From Candidatus Gemmiger excrementigallinarum (lineage in GTDB: Bacteria > Bacillota > Clostridia > Oscillospirales > Ruminococcaceae), in contig DXBP01000019.1 of NCBI GenBank assembly GCA_019116445.1, positions 53,913 to 117,912 on the forward strand: a stretch of DNA of 64,000 nucleotides, given 5' to 3'. Position numbers and translations under genes: made by a program. Position 1 is the stretch's first letter, and the number at the start of each line of letters is the position of its first letter. Shown here one piece after another: positions 23,624 through 33,166 of the stretch. Under the pieces are notes generated by a model. It was not told the origin of the DNA, made no database searches, and worked only from the letters and a program-made list of their open reading frames with translations.

Positions 23624-24643
23624 TTACAAGGAACTGCGGGCTGCCCGTTTGAGCAGTCGGCCAAAGGGGGCGGCCACAGCCGTCAGTACGGCGGCCAGCA
23701 CAAAGCTGGCAATCAAAAATACGGGAAACCAAACCGGCAGCGGCAACCCCAGTCGCTGAGCAGCGGGCAGCAGCACCAGCGTCAAAAATACATGGTGAAC
23801 CAGGTAGACGCCGTAGGACCAGGCAGCGGGGCGGCGCAGCGCACCCCAGCATTGTGGGGGCAGCTTTTGCCCCAGGGCGTACACACCCCAGAAAAGCCCG
23901 GCAGACAGTACCAGCAGCACAGCCAGCCGCGGTATGGCGGGCACCCACAGCAGGGGTACAACGACCAGGCACCACAGACACCGGGGCAGGGGAATACGGT
24001 TCTCCGCCAGCAGGGTACCGAACCAGACGCCCAGGGCAAAGGCGGGCAAGCGGCCCAGCACGGTGTGTCCGGCCTCCAGCGGGGCAGGGCACACCAGAGG
24101 CCATACCAGCTGCAAAAGCAGCATCACGACAAAAAGTACCCGGCGGCGTTTGGGATTGTCCATGCACCAGAGCAAAAAGGGGAAGACCAGGTACAACAGC
24201 AAAATAACGCCGAGAAACCATTCCCCGATTTTGTAAAATGTCGGGGTCACAGGGGCCAGATAACCGTCCAGGCCAAAAATGGAAAAAATCACCCGCCAGC
24301 GGGGGATGCCGGCGTTGTTTCCATGGAGTACATCGCCATAGAGAAACAGTACCGCAAAACCGATCCAGAACGCGGGGTACATCGCCGCAGCACGCCCCAC
24401 CAGGTAGGGCCGCCAGCGAAACCGGCCGCGCCATTGCAAACACAGCGCTGCCCCCGACAACAGGAAGAACCATGCCAGCCCCACTTCCACCCAGTCGGCC
24501 ATGCCGCGGCCAATCAGGACGCTGGGCACCGCAAAGCCAAAGCGGGCAGCCTCGATGCAGAAATGATAACACAATACCGGCAACAGAGCCGCCAGGCGGA
24601 TGACATCCAGACCGGGGCGGTATCGGGCGGGAGTTTTTACCAT
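23624..24643 (-). CDS. Acyltransferase 3 family membrane protein
   Basis: The protein has 339 residues from ATG 24643 (MVKTPARYRPGLDVIRLAA), with AGAGGA 10 bases upstream; the longer track ORF is a shadow of yihY. About ten transmembrane helices are visible. The acyltransferase-3 (OafA-like) signatures are LDVIRLAALLPVLCYHF (catalytic-type His) and FFLLSGAALCL. These enzymes O-acylate surface glycans or other exported molecules. It lies 20 bases downstream of yihY on the same strand and is probably co-transcribed with it. Confidence 0.85.
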   Translation of the reverse strand: MVKTPARYRPGLDVIRLAALLPVLCYHFCIEAARFGFAVPSVLIGRGMADWVEVGLAWFFLLSGAALCLQWRGRFRWRPYLVGRAAAMYPAFWIGFAVLFLYGDVLHGNNAGIPRWRVIFSIFGLDGYLAPVTPTFYKIGEWFLGVILLLYLVFPFLLWCMDNPKRRRVLFVVMLLLQLVWPLVCPAPLEAGHTVLGRLPAFALGVWFGTLLAENRIPLPRCLWCLVVVPLLWVPAIPRLAVLLVLSAGLFWGVYALGQKLPPQCWGALRRPAAWSYGVYLVHHVFLTLVLLPAAQRLGLPLPVWFPVFLIASFVLAAVLTAVAAPFGRLLKRAARSSL

Positions 24644-24663
24644 GGTATTCACGTCCTCTGAAA

Positions 24664-25509
24664 TCAGGAAATCCTGCGGTGCAGCGCCGCATTCAGGGCG
24701 GCCCCCAGGAACAGCAGATTGATGATGATGTCCAGCCACAGGATCATCAGGATGATGGCTGTCAACGAACCGTAAATATAGGAAAGTTTCCAGAAATGCA
24801 CAATATAGAAAGAGAAAATGCGGGAAAAAAGTAGCCATCCCACCGTGGTGAACACGGTACCCGGCAGCTGGCGGCGCAGCGGGCGCTTGCCCCCCGGCAC
24901 AAAAGTGTAGATCAGCAGGATCAGCACGAACAAAACCGGAATGGCGATCACATCGCTGAAATTGATCCAATGGCGGAACCATTCGATCAGCCATCGCCAC
25001 TGGGTGTTGGCGGACAGCAACTCACTCAGCGGCCGGAAAATGGAACTCAATCCCTGCAAAAGCAGGACGACCAGCAAAAGGCCCTCAAAAACAACGGTGT
25101 ACAGGATGGCCAGCAGCCGGTCATAGATCGTGAACCGGGCGCCCGGTGTCAGCCGCTGCAGACCCTTTTGTACGGCAAACATACCGCTGGAGGCTGAATA
25201 CAGGGTGGTGACCGCCGCAAAAGATGCCACAAAGGTGGTGGACTGGGCACTCAGGTTGTTCAGCACGCTCAGCACGGTGTCCTGGATCTCAGGCACCTGC
25301 GGCAAAAACTGGTAGAGCAGATCCGCCAGATCTGTTACGGAATACCAGGGCAGATGGTTTACGATGACCAGTACCCAGATCAGCAGCGGGAAGGATGCCG
25401 TCAGCAAAAACAGGGTGGCGCATCCGGCAAAAATCGGCAGATTCTGCCCCAGGAAGGGCCCCAGAACGGCAAAGATCATTTCTTTCGCGCGCTCAATCTT
25501 TTGTTTCAT
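24664..25509 (-). CDS. YihY/BrkB family membrane protein
   Basis: The 281-residue protein has six hydrophobic helices. Family blocks are FLLTASFPLLIWVLVIVNHL, ASFAAVTTLYSASSGMFAVQKGLQ and the C-terminal YGSLTAIILMILWLDIIINLLFLGAALN. YihY proteins were once called ribonuclease BN; their role is not established. It has its own promoter and a GGAAAGGAGGG ribosome binding site. Confidence 0.88.
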   Translation of the reverse strand: MKQKIERAKEMIFAVLGPFLGQNLPIFAGCATLFLLTASFPLLIWVLVIVNHLPWYSVTDLADLLYQFLPQVPEIQDTVLSVLNNLSAQSTTFVASFAAVTTLYSASSGMFAVQKGLQRLTPGARFTIYDRLLAILYTVVFEGLLLVVLLLQGLSSIFRPLSELLSANTQWRWLIEWFRHWINFSDVIAIPVLFVLILLIYTFVPGGKRPLRRQLPGTVFTTVGWLLFSRIFSFYIVHFWKLSYIYGSLTAIILMILWLDIIINLLFLGAALNAALHRRIS

Positions 25510-25559
25510 GCGGGGGTATCCCTCCTTTCCGGCAGAGAATGCAAAATGATATTTTATCC

Positions 25560-25588
25560 ATTATAATATGCGGCGTCATTGAAATCAA
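25560..25588 (-). promoter_or_regulatory. yihY promoter
   Basis: On the minus strand: TTGATT (25583-25588), a 17-base spacer and TATAAT (25560-25565). Confidence 0.65.
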
Positions 25589-25736
25589 CGCCAACGGGGA
25601 AAAGGGCACTGACCGGCCAGGGCCGGTGGAGGAAAGACTGCGAAGAACCGGGCTGTTTCGGGCCTTTCGCACAAAGCAGAAGGGCGTAAAACAGATATTT
25701 TTGGAACCGGGCGGTTAAAAATATGTCAAAAACATC
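25589..25736. other. Noncoding stretch between yihY and pgk promoters
   Basis: The yihY-pgk gap is 327 bases. Besides the two promoters it holds a GC-rich segment with small inverted repeats (ACCGGCC-AG-GGCCGGT at 25612-25627; AACCGGGCGGTT near 25706). I see no convincing gene or small RNA in it. Confidence 0.5.
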
Positions 25737-25765
25737 TTGCGCAAAGTGCGGTTTGTGCGTATAAT
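25737..25765 (+). promoter_or_regulatory. pgk promoter
   Basis: TTGCGC (25737-25742), a 17-base spacer and TATAAT (25760-25765). The 70-base leader contains a hairpin AGGGCA-TCG-TGCCCT (25780-25794). Confidence 0.75.
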
Positions 25766-25836
25766 AGAGTCAGGCCATTAGGGCATCGTGCCCTGACAAA
25801 AACAAATTGTAAAACATACCGAGAGGAGCTTTTACT

Positions 25837-27045
25837 ATGGGTTTGGGTAAAAAGACCATTGATGATGAAAACTACGCTGGCAAGCGCGTTCTTGTCCGCT
25901 GCGACTTCAACGTCCCCATGAAGGACGGTGTCATCACCAACGACAACCGCATCAATGCGGCGCTGCCGACCATCAAGAAACTGATCAACGATGGCGCCAA
26001 GGTCATCCTGTGCAGCCACCTGGGCAAGCCGAAGAACGGCCCCGAGGCCAAGTTCAGCCTGGCTCCCGTTGCGGTTCGCCTGAGCGAGAAGCTCGGCCAG
26101 CCCGTCCAGTTTGCTGACGACGACGAGGTCGTGGGCGCGCAGGCCAAGGCCGCTGTCGCCACCATGAACGACGGCGATGTCGTGCTGCTGCAGAACACCC
26201 GTTTCCGCAAGGAAGAAACCAAGAACCTGCCTGAGTTCAGCAAGGATCTGGCCAGCCTGGCCGATGCCTACGTGGACGACGCTTTCGGTTCCTGCCACCG
26301 CGCTCACTGCTCCACCGCCGGTGTGACTGAGTTCGTCAAGGACACCGCCGTGGGCTACCTGATGGAAAAAGAAATCAAGTACCTGGGCAACGCTGTCAAC
26401 GATCCCGTCCGTCCCTTCACCGCCATTCTGGGCGGCGCCAAAGTTGCGGACAAGCTCAACGTCATCTCCAACCTGCTGGAAAAGGTCGATACCCTGATCA
26501 TCGGCGGCGGCATGGCTTACACCTTCCTCAAGGCCCAGGGCTACGAGATCGGCAAGAGCCTGTGCGACGATACCAAGATCGACTACTGCAAGGAAATGAT
26601 GGCCAAGGCTCAGGAGAAGGGCGTCAAGCTGCTGCTGCCTGTTGATACTGCCTGTGTCAAGGACTTCCCCGATCCCATCGACGCGGAAGTGGAAACCAAG
26701 ATCGTGCCTGTCAGCGCCATTCCGGCTGACATGGAAGGCTGCGACATCGGCCCCGAAACCATGAAGCTGTTTGCTGACGCCGTCAAGGCCAGCAAGACCG
26801 TTGTTTGGAACGGCCCCATGGGCGTTTTCGAGAACCCCACCCTGGCTGCGGGCACCCTGGCGGTTGCCAAGGCCATGGCTGAGAGCGAGGCTACCACTGT
26901 GATCGGCGGCGGCGACAGCGCGGCGGCTGTGCAGCAGATGGGCCTGGGTGACAAGATGACCCACATCTCCACCGGCGGCGGTGCTTCTCTCGAGTACCTC
27001 GAGGGCAAGGAACTGCCCGGCATTGCCGTTATCCAGAACGCGTAA
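25837..27045 (+). CDS. pgk: Phosphoglycerate kinase
   Basis: The 402-residue glycolytic enzyme converts 1,3-bisphosphoglycerate and ADP to 3-phosphoglycerate and ATP. Family motifs: [53 protein letters not shown] and the C-terminal WNGPMGVFE and GGGDSAAAV. The codon choice (AAG, GAC and GTC endings) is that of a highly expressed gene. It is first in the pgk-tpiA-gpmI cluster; a strong terminator follows, so downstream genes depend on read-through, processing or unseen promoters. Confidence 0.98.
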   Translation: MGLGKKTIDDENYAGKRVLVRCDFNVPMKDGVITNDNRINAALPTIKKLINDGAKVILCSHLGKPKNGPEAKFSLAPVAVRLSEKLGQPVQFADDDEVVGAQAKAAVATMNDGDVVLLQNTRFRKEETKNLPEFSKDLASLADAYVDDAFGSCHRAHCSTAGVTEFVKDTAVGYLMEKEIKYLGNAVNDPVRPFTAILGGAKVADKLNVISNLLEKVDTLIIGGGMAYTFLKAQGYEIGKSLCDDTKIDYCKEMMAKAQEKGVKLLLPVDTACVKDFPDPIDAEVETKIVPVSAIPADMEGCDIGPETMKLFADAVKASKTVVWNGPMGVFENPTLAAGTLAVAKAMAESEATTVIGGGDSAAAVQQMGLGDKMTHISTGGGASLEYLEGKELPGIAVIQNA

Positions 27046-27053
27046 CAACCGCA

Positions 27054-27086
27054 GGGCGCGGCGGCAGGGCCGCCGCGCCCTTTTTT
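27054..27086 (+). terminator. Terminator between pgk and tpiA
   Basis: A perfect 12-bp stem GGGCGCGGCGGC/GCCGCCGCGCCC followed by T6. Confidence 0.9.
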
Positions 27087-27132
27087 GGAACTTCCTCATT
27101 AGAGAAAACAAACGATAAAAGGAGTTTTCATC

Positions 27133-27903
27133 ATGGATAAACAGAATCGTAAAGCCATCATCGCCGGCAACTGGAAAATGAACATGACCCCCACCGAGGC
27201 CGGTCATCTGATCGACGCGCTGGTTCCCGCTGTGCAGGGTGCCAACTGCGAAGTTGTCATCTGCGTTCCCTTCACCGACCTGTGCGTGGCTGTAGCCAAG
27301 TGCAGCGGCACCAACATCCATGTGGGTGCTGAGAATGTCCACTTCGAGAAGTCCGGCGCTTTCACCGGCGAGATCTCTGCCGATATGCTCACCGATCTGG
27401 GTGTTGAGTACGTCGTGATCGGCCACAGCGAGCGCCGTCAGTATTTTGCCGAAACCGATGAAACCGTCAACAAGCGTGCCCTGGCAGCCCTGAACGGTGG
27501 CCTGAAGCCCATCATCTGCGTGGGCGAAAGCCTGGCCCAGCGTGAGCAGGGTGTCACCGAGGAACTGGTCCGTATGCAGGTCAAGATTGCGCTGAACGGC
27601 GTCACCGCCGAGCAGCTCAAGAACGTTGTCATCGCCTACGAGCCCATCTGGGCCATCGGCACCGGCAAGACCGCTACCGCTGACCAGGCACAGGAAGTCT
27701 GCGCGGCCATCCGTAAGGTCGTTGGCGAGCTGTACGGCGAGGATGCCGCCAAGGCCCTGACCGTTCAGTACGGCGGCAGCATGAATGCCAAGAACGCCGA
27801 AGAACTGCTCGGCAAGCCCGATGTGGACGGCGGCCTGATCGGCGGCGCTTCCCTGAAGGCAGACCAGTTTGCCATTATCGTGGACGCAGCCAGCAAGGGC
27901 TGA
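27133..27903 (+). CDS. tpiA: Triosephosphate isomerase
   Basis: The 256-residue TIM barrel interconverts dihydroxyacetone phosphate and glyceraldehyde-3-phosphate. Active-site Lys in AGNWKMNMT, His in [10 protein letters not shown], Glu in [13 protein letters not shown] and the phosphate loop YGGSM are present. The start follows AAAAGGAG. Methylglyoxal synthase, encoded 13 kb away, uses the same dihydroxyacetone phosphate pool. Terminators lie on both sides and no clear separate promoter is seen. Confidence 0.98.
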   Translation: MDKQNRKAIIAGNWKMNMTPTEAGHLIDALVPAVQGANCEVVICVPFTDLCVAVAKCSGTNIHVGAENVHFEKSGAFTGEISADMLTDLGVEYVVIGHSERRQYFAETDETVNKRALAALNGGLKPIICVGESLAQREQGVTEELVRMQVKIALNGVTAEQLKNVVIAYEPIWAIGTGKTATADQAQEVCAAIRKVVGELYGEDAAKALTVQYGGSMNAKNAEELLGKPDVDGGLIGGASLKADQFAIIVDAASKG

Positions 27904-27929
27904 TCCCTTCCCCCAACGTAAGGAGAGTT

Positions 27930-27966
27930 CCGGCAGTCCTCTGCGGGCTGCCGGGCCCTCTTTTCT
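27930..27966 (+). terminator. Terminator between tpiA and gpmI
   Basis: The stem CCGGCAG/CTGCCGG (11-base loop) is followed by GCCCTCTTTTCT. It is weaker than the other terminators of the cluster. Confidence 0.65.
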
Positions 27967-28006
27967 CATTTTCAGATTATCAAGATTCTAAGGAGATTGC
28001 ACTCTT

Positions 28007-29533
28007 ATGAGCAAAAAGCCTGTACTTCTCTGCATTATGGACGGTTTCGGCTGGACGCCCGACCAGACCTTCGGCAATGCCGTAACCGCCGCCAAGAAAC
28101 CCAATCTGGACAAGATTTTTGCCACCTACCCGATGACGACCATCGACGCTTCCGGCATGGCGGTAGGTCTGCCCGACGGCCAGATGGGCAACTCTGAGGT
28201 CGGTCACACCAATATGGGTGCCGGCCGCATCGTGTACCAGCAGCTGACCCTCATCACCAAGTCCATCCAGGACGGCGAGATGGTCAAGAATCCTGTGTTG
28301 TACAACAACATGAAAAAAGCCATCGATGCCGGCAAGGCCATTCACCTGATGGGCCTGGTAGGCACCGGCGGTGTGCACAGCCATGCTGACCACTGGTTCG
28401 GCGTGCTGGATATGGCCAAGCACATGGGCGCTACCAAGGTGTACCTGCACTGCATCATGGACGGCCGTGACACCGACCCCCACAGCGGCAAGGGCTTCCT
28501 GGCCGACCTGCAGGCCAAGCTGGATGAGCTGGGCATTGGCCAGATCGCCACGGTCACCGGCCGTTACTACGCCATGGACCGTGACAACAACTGGGACCGC
28601 GAGGAAAAAGCCTACGCAGCCTTTGTGTACGGCGAGGGCAACCATGCCGCCAACGCTCAGGAGGCCATCGACGCCAGCTATGCTGCCGATGTGACCGATG
28701 AGTTTGTGGTGCCCGTGGTTACCTGCGAGGGCGGCCGCGTGGAGAACGGCGATACCGTGATCTTCATGAACTTCCGCCCCGACCGTGCCCGCCAGATGAC
28801 CCGCATCTTCTGCGACGATGCTTTCAATGGCTTCGAGCGCCGCGGAGGTCGTTTGCAGGTGAACTACGTCTGCATGGCCGAGTACGATGCCACCATGCCC
28901 AACTGCGAAGTGGCTTACCCGCCGGTGGAACTGAAAAACGTGCTGGGTGAGTACCTGTCCAAGAACGGCAAGACCCAGCTGCGGATCGCCGAAACCGAGA
29001 AGTATGCCCATGTGACCTTCTTCTTCAACGGCGGCGTGGAGGCTCCCTATGAGGGCGAGGACCGCAAGGTCATTCCCAGCCCGAAGGTGGCAACCTACGA
29101 TCTCAAGCCCGAGATGAGCGCCTATGAGGTGGCTGACGAGTGCAAGGCCCGCATCGAGAGCGGCAAGTACGACGTCATCATCCTGAACTTTGCCAACTGC
29201 GACATGGTCGGCCATACCGGTGTGTTTGATGCCGCCGTCAAGGCTGTGGAAGCTGTGGACAAGGCTGTGGGTGAAGTCGTGGACGCTGTGCTGGCCCAGG
29301 GCGGCGTGGTCTTCCTGACCGCCGACCACGGCAATGCCGAGAAGATGGAGAACCCCGACGGCAGTGCCTTCACTGCCCACACCACCAACGTGGTGCCCTT
29401 TGCGGTGATTGGTGCCGGCGACGTCAAGCTCCGCGAAGGTGGTTGCCTGGCGGACATCGCCCCCACCATGCTGCCCTATATCGGCCTGCCCGTACCGGAA
29501 GAAATGACCGGCAAGAGCATCATCGTCGAGTAA
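28007..29533 (+). CDS. gpmI: 2,3-bisphosphoglycerate-independent phosphoglycerate mutase
   Basis: The 508-residue Mn2+-dependent enzyme interconverts 3- and 2-phosphoglycerate. The first metal-binding Asp lies in LCIMDGFGW and the phosphorylated Ser in MGNSEVGHTNMGAGR. HADHWFGVL, the HCIMDGRDTDP loop and the C-terminal TADHGNAEKM block complete the active site. Start has TAAGGAG upstream. Last of the three glycolytic genes; gapA and eno are not in the window. Confidence 0.97.
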   Translation: MSKKPVLLCIMDGFGWTPDQTFGNAVTAAKKPNLDKIFATYPMTTIDASGMAVGLPDGQMGNSEVGHTNMGAGRIVYQQLTLITKSIQDGEMVKNPVLYNNMKKAIDAGKAIHLMGLVGTGGVHSHADHWFGVLDMAKHMGATKVYLHCIMDGRDTDPHSGKGFLADLQAKLDELGIGQIATVTGRYYAMDRDNNWDREEKAYAAFVYGEGNHAANAQEAIDASYAADVTDEFVVPVVTCEGGRVENGDTVIFMNFRPDRARQMTRIFCDDAFNGFERRGGRLQVNYVCMAEYDATMPNCEVAYPPVELKNVLGEYLSKNGKTQLRIAETEKYAHVTFFFNGGVEAPYEGEDRKVIPSPKVATYDLKPEMSAYEVADECKARIESGKYDVIILNFANCDMVGHTGVFDAAVKAVEAVDKAVGEVVDAVLAQGGVVFLTADHGNAEKMENPDGSAFTAHTTNVVPFAVIGAGDVKLREGGCLADIAPTMLPYIGLPVPEEMTGKSIIVE

Positions 29534-29550
29534 TAGCTGCATAAAATCAA

Positions 29551-29585
29551 CGAACCGCCGCACCAATGTGCGGCGGTTCGTTTTT
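29551..29585 (+). terminator. Terminator after gpmI
   Basis: A 13-bp perfect stem CGAACCGCCGCAC/GTGCGGCGGTTCG, loop CAAT, then TTTTT. Confidence 0.95.
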
Positions 29586-29605
29586 GTGGCAGCCGGTGTA
29601 CCTGC

Positions 29606-29634
29606 TTGTACTTTTGGAAAAAATGCGGTATAGT
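29606..29634 (+). promoter_or_regulatory. Promoter of the PTPS-related membrane protein gene
   Basis: TTGTAC (29606-29611), a 17-base spacer and TATAGT (29629-29634). Confidence 0.65.
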
Positions 29635-29673
29635 AGAAGAAATTTTTTGCAAATATCGGAGGAAATTGCATCG

Positions 29674-31977
29674 ATGGAGTTCGGAAAGAAAACGGATGTG
29701 CTGCGCCGACCGGCCGTTTGGCTTCTGCTGCTGATGGAACTGTTGCTGCTGGCAAGCGCCATTCTGTCTGCGGCGCAGGCTACCACCGAATATCGTTTTA
29801 CGGCGGAAGAGTGGGAGCCGATCGCGCAAGACTCTGTCATTGGATATGACGAGGAAGGTCGTCGCGGCGTGACAGAGATGAGTAACGGAGAACCGATTCT
29901 GCAAACGCCGGCTATGAGCCTCCCGGCAGGACACTATCGCATTACCATTGACTATTATTATGAGCCGAACATGACGAAAGAAGGAGTCCGTCACCGGTCA
30001 ACGCTCTACTTTGTCAGTGAGCAGAAACTGGCTGTCACCGGGGAACGGGCCTGGATCGATGTCAGTGCACAACATGATACAGTTGTGCTGAATGTGGCCA
30101 ATCCCAGTGATACGATCCGTTTGGTGGCCGATAATGACGGCGGCATTTTTACGGTGGGAACGGTGGAAATCAAACAGGATGCAGTTTATGCGTGGTTCTG
30201 TGTTGCGTGCTGGTTGATGCTGTTCGTGGCCGTTGATTTGGTACTTTTCTGGCTGCTTGCCCGGAAAGGAAAAAACCGGGATAAGGCACTGCGTTACGGT
30301 TGTATCGCAGTGCTGGCAGGAACGGTTGCACTGGTCTGCGCACCGCTCTTTGTCAGCGGAGGCGGCATGAACGGGGACGACTGGTTGTACCATTTGTCCC
30401 GGATAGAAAATATTGCCCAGTCTTTGCAGCAGGGGCAATTCCCGGTGCGGATCTATTCCCAGGCCAAAGGAGGGTACGGGTATGCACCCTCTCAATTTTA
30501 TGGGGAATTGTTTTTGTATTTCCCCGCGGTGCTGCGCCTTTTTGGCGTGAGTTTGCAGGCTGCCTACCGTGCCTATGTGATAGCGGTACAAGCAGTGGCG
30601 GCGGGGATTTCGTTTTTCAGCTTCCGGCAGATTTTCAAGCACGACAAGACAGCTCTGCTGGGCAGCGTACTGTACCTGTTGGCCCCCTATCATCTGTATA
30701 ATATCTATTGTCGCAGTGCAGTGGGGGAATATACAGCGTATGCCTTCCTGCCGCTGATTCCGGCCGCATTGAGCTTGTTGTATGGTGCGCAGCAGCCGGA
30801 CCGTGCGCAGGGCAAAAAGGCTTGCATAGAACTGGTTTTTGCTTTTGGAGCACTTGTACAAACCCACATTCTGACAATGGAGATGGCATTTCTGGGAACT
30901 GCGATTTTCTGTGTGTGCCATCTGAAGCGAACCTTCAGCAAGTCGGTCCTCAGAACCTGGATCCTGGCGGTCGCCTGGGTGATTTTGTTGAACCTCTGGT
31001 TCCTGGTTCCCTTTGTGGGGGCTATGCTGGGCGGATACAGCCGGATGTACGGTGTGGGCGATTTCAACAGCGGTCTGGCAATTCAGGACCAGGGGCTGCA
31101 GCCAGGAGAACTTTTGTTGCAGACCGAAGCGGGCATCAGTGTGGGAATCGTGCTGCTTGTTGGAGCGGCGGCCTTCCTGTGGTGCTGGCTGACCGGGGAA
31201 GGCAAACCAACGCCAAAAGAAAGTAAGATCGGGCTGTGGTCTGTGGGGTTGGGCGTATTGGCTTGTTGGATGGCCACCGATACTTTCCCTTGGTGCTATG
31301 TGGGTACACTGCCGGTCATCGGGCGGTTCCTGCTGGCAGTCCAGTTCCCTTGGCGGTATCTTTCGCCGGCTTCTCTGTTGCTGGTGTTGGGTACGATCTG
31401 TGCGGTGTCCGTTTTACGCAGAACACGAGGAGCGCAGGTGTGGTCGGTACTGCTTTTGTCTGCCGCACTGTTGAGCACGGTTACGTTTTACCAGAATGGC
31501 CTGCGGGAAGGGCAGACCGGCTATATTGGGGATCGCGCTCAATTGGTGTATGGCTGCAATCATTATAGCAATGTGGCCTGGTATTTTGATGATTTGTATC
31601 TGCCGGATGGTGCTATCGAAACCAGAGATGGTTTTGAAACAGAGGCCGGAGCCACAACAGTGGAAATCTCTTCGATGGAACGGGAAGACAACGGCATGGT
31701 ACTGCAATGCAAGGTGCCTACAGGCCAGACCGGATATGTGGAACTGCCGTTACTGTACTATCCCGGTTATACCGTGACACAGGGCGAGGGTCAGGTATTC
31801 CGAACCGCCAATGGTATGGTGGGGGTGGAAATTCCCGATGGCTATGACGGAGAAATCCGTGTTGCGTTCCGGGAAGCTAAGCGTTGGCTTGCGGCAGATG
31901 CAATCACGGTTTTGGCGTGTATTGCTTTTGTTGCTTATGTGTGTGGCTATCCGCGGCGTAAAAAGAAAAATGTATAA
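29674..31977 (+). CDS. Large membrane protein, PTPS-related/GT-C-like
   Basis: The protein has 767 residues from ATG 29674 (MEFGKKTDVLRRP), with GGAGG upstream. One N-terminal helix, an extracytoplasmic beta-rich segment (about 45-165), then about ten helices and a C-terminal soluble domain. The region GDDWLYHLSRIENIAQSLQQ with QFPVRIYSQAKGGYGYAP and FYGELFLYFPAVLRLFG is typical of the 6-pyruvoyl-tetrahydropterin-synthase-related membrane family, proposed to be GT-C-type glycosyltransferases. The acidic pair after a helix (NGDDW) would be the catalytic motif. It is monocistronic, with more A/T-rich codons than its glycolytic neighbours. Confidence 0.7.
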   Translation: MEFGKKTDVLRRPAVWLLLLMELLLLASAILSAAQATTEYRFTAEEWEPIAQDSVIGYDEEGRRGVTEMSNGEPILQTPAMSLPAGHYRITIDYYYEPNMTKEGVRHRSTLYFVSEQKLAVTGERAWIDVSAQHDTVVLNVANPSDTIRLVADNDGGIFTVGTVEIKQDAVYAWFCVACWLMLFVAVDLVLFWLLARKGKNRDKALRYGCIAVLAGTVALVCAPLFVSGGGMNGDDWLYHLSRIENIAQSLQQGQFPVRIYSQAKGGYGYAPSQFYGELFLYFPAVLRLFGVSLQAAYRAYVIAVQAVAAGISFFSFRQIFKHDKTALLGSVLYLLAPYHLYNIYCRSAVGEYTAYAFLPLIPAALSLLYGAQQPDRAQGKKACIELVFAFGALVQTHILTMEMAFLGTAIFCVCHLKRTFSKSVLRTWILAVAWVILLNLWFLVPFVGAMLGGYSRMYGVGDFNSGLAIQDQGLQPGELLLQTEAGISVGIVLLVGAAAFLWCWLTGEGKPTPKESKIGLWSVGLGVLACWMATDTFPWCYVGTLPVIGRFLLAVQFPWRYLSPASLLLVLGTICAVSVLRRTRGAQVWSVLLLSAALLSTVTFYQNGLREGQTGYIGDRAQLVYGCNHYSNVAWYFDDLYLPDGAIETRDGFETEAGATTVEISSMEREDNGMVLQCKVPTGQTGYVELPLLYYPGYTVTQGEGQVFRTANGMVGVEIPDGYDGEIRVAFREAKRWLAADAITVLACIAFVAYVCGYPRRKKKNV

Positions 31978-31978
31978 C

Positions 31979-32012
31979 AAAAAAGCTGTGCCATAAGGCA
32001 CAGCTTTTTTTG
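31979..32012. terminator. Bidirectional terminator
   Basis: AAAAGCTGTGCC-ATAA-GGCACAGCTTTTTTT between convergent genes. Confidence 0.95.
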
Positions 32013-32021
32013 TTATAGATT

Positions 32022-33116
32022 TTACGCACCTGCCAAAGGAACGAACCAGGCAGCGGCCACATACAAAAGATACAGAACCAGGCAAGCAGCACCCTGCCAG
32101 CGGTACAGGCGGCGGCGCAGCAGCGGCGGCAACAGCAGCACCAGCGTCATGGCAGCGCAGACCGGCAGGTCGTAGTGCCGGAACTGAGAACCGAAGGGAA
32201 GACGTTCCCGGTACATCAGGCTGGAAATCGGCAGCGCCAGAGTCAGGTTAAGGATGGCACTGTTCACAAGCTGCATCGGCAAGGTGCGCGGCGGAAAGTA
32301 GCGGCAGCGCACCGAAAAACGTTTCCAAACCGAACCCAGGGGATGATCCAGGGCATCGGCCAGCAGCGGCAGACAGAAGCCAAAACTGATAAGAGTGGCA
32401 GCCCATAAGGCCTGGATGGTCCCGGTAAGGTTGGCAAGGCTGGCCGCACTGTATACCAGCGCCTGGGCACCCAGCGCCAGCAACAACAGGCCGCTGAGGA
32501 CGCCGGCCAGATTTTTGAGCGCGTTGGCCACACTCATAACAGGGAAGGCCATGGTGTGGTTGGTGTAGCCGTAGGGGGAACCCGGGGATTGCGGGGCAGG
32601 GGAGCTGACTGCTGTGTCGGTGGATATCTGATCGCTGCCTTCCCCGTAAATATAATGGTGCTGGTACACAATGCTGATCAGCACAAAGACTACAAAAAGG
32701 AACATCAAAAGACCGGTGCCGGTATAACTCAGGGTGCCATCCCGTACGAACACAGCCAATACGCCGCAGGCGGCCAGCAAAAGCAGACATTTGCGGCAGA
32801 ATTCATTGCGGTCTACCGAAACGGTATGGCGGGGATTGAGCAGACAGATGGCCAGTGCCAGTCCCAGACTGGCTACCGCACCAGCCAGCGCGGTGCCTAC
32901 CGCCAGGGAGGTGATAGAAAGACCGGCGGCCAGAAATGCCAGCATCAGCTGGGGCAAAGCCAGGCAAAAGGGCGCAACCGTCCCGCCGACTACCCACATG
33001 GGCAGTCCGCACAGGGCGCAGCACCAGGTGGTGCAGCGTCCTGCCAGGCGGCTTCCCACGGCAGTCAGCACAAGGCCAAGCCCGTAAACCAGCAATGTCA
33101 GAAGTAACACCGGCAT
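32022..33116 (-). CDS. Sodium/calcium exchanger-like membrane protein lacking key acidic residues
   Basis: The protein has 364 residues from ATG 33116 (MPVLLLTLLVYGLG). About eleven helices in two halves follow the layout of prokaryotic Ca2+/cation antiporters (NCX/YrbG). The first alpha repeat reads VGGTVAPFCLALPQLMLAF where ion-transporting members have a GTSLPEL-type motif. The second reads LISFGFCLPLLADAL where LPE is expected. Both ion-binding Glu positions are thus Gln and Leu, so normal Ca2+ exchange is unlikely. It may transport something else or be non-functional. It follows proS after a terminator-like hairpin. Confidence 0.55.
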   Translation of the reverse strand: MPVLLLTLLVYGLGLVLTAVGSRLAGRCTTWCCALCGLPMWVVGGTVAPFCLALPQLMLAFLAAGLSITSLAVGTALAGAVASLGLALAICLLNPRHTVSVDRNEFCRKCLLLLAACGVLAVFVRDGTLSYTGTGLLMFLFVVFVLISIVYQHHYIYGEGSDQISTDTAVSSPAPQSPGSPYGYTNHTMAFPVMSVANALKNLAGVLSGLLLLALGAQALVYSAASLANLTGTIQALWAATLISFGFCLPLLADALDHPLGSVWKRFSVRCRYFPPRTLPMQLVNSAILNLTLALPISSLMYRERLPFGSQFRHYDLPVCAAMTLVLLLPPLLRRRLYRWQGAACLVLYLLYVAAAWFVPLAGA

Positions 33117-33126
33117 CTCAATCACC

Positions 33127-33153
33127 TGAAAAGGGCAGCGCACAGCGCTGCCC
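33127..33153 (-). terminator. Hairpin terminator after proS
   Basis: A 9-bp perfect stem GGGCAGCGC/GCGCTGCCC with a 3-base loop, followed on the minus strand by TTTTC. Confidence 0.7.
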
Positions 33154-33166
33154 CAAATCATTTCAA

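Noticed and set aside
25589-25736. Small RNA or small ORF before pgk
   Set aside because: Small repeats are present but no promoter-terminator pair; the overlapping ORFs lack ribosome binding sites.
25726-29755. Two very long minus-strand ORFs opposite pgk-tpiA-gpmI
   Set aside because: They arise from the strong codon bias of highly expressed glycolytic genes.
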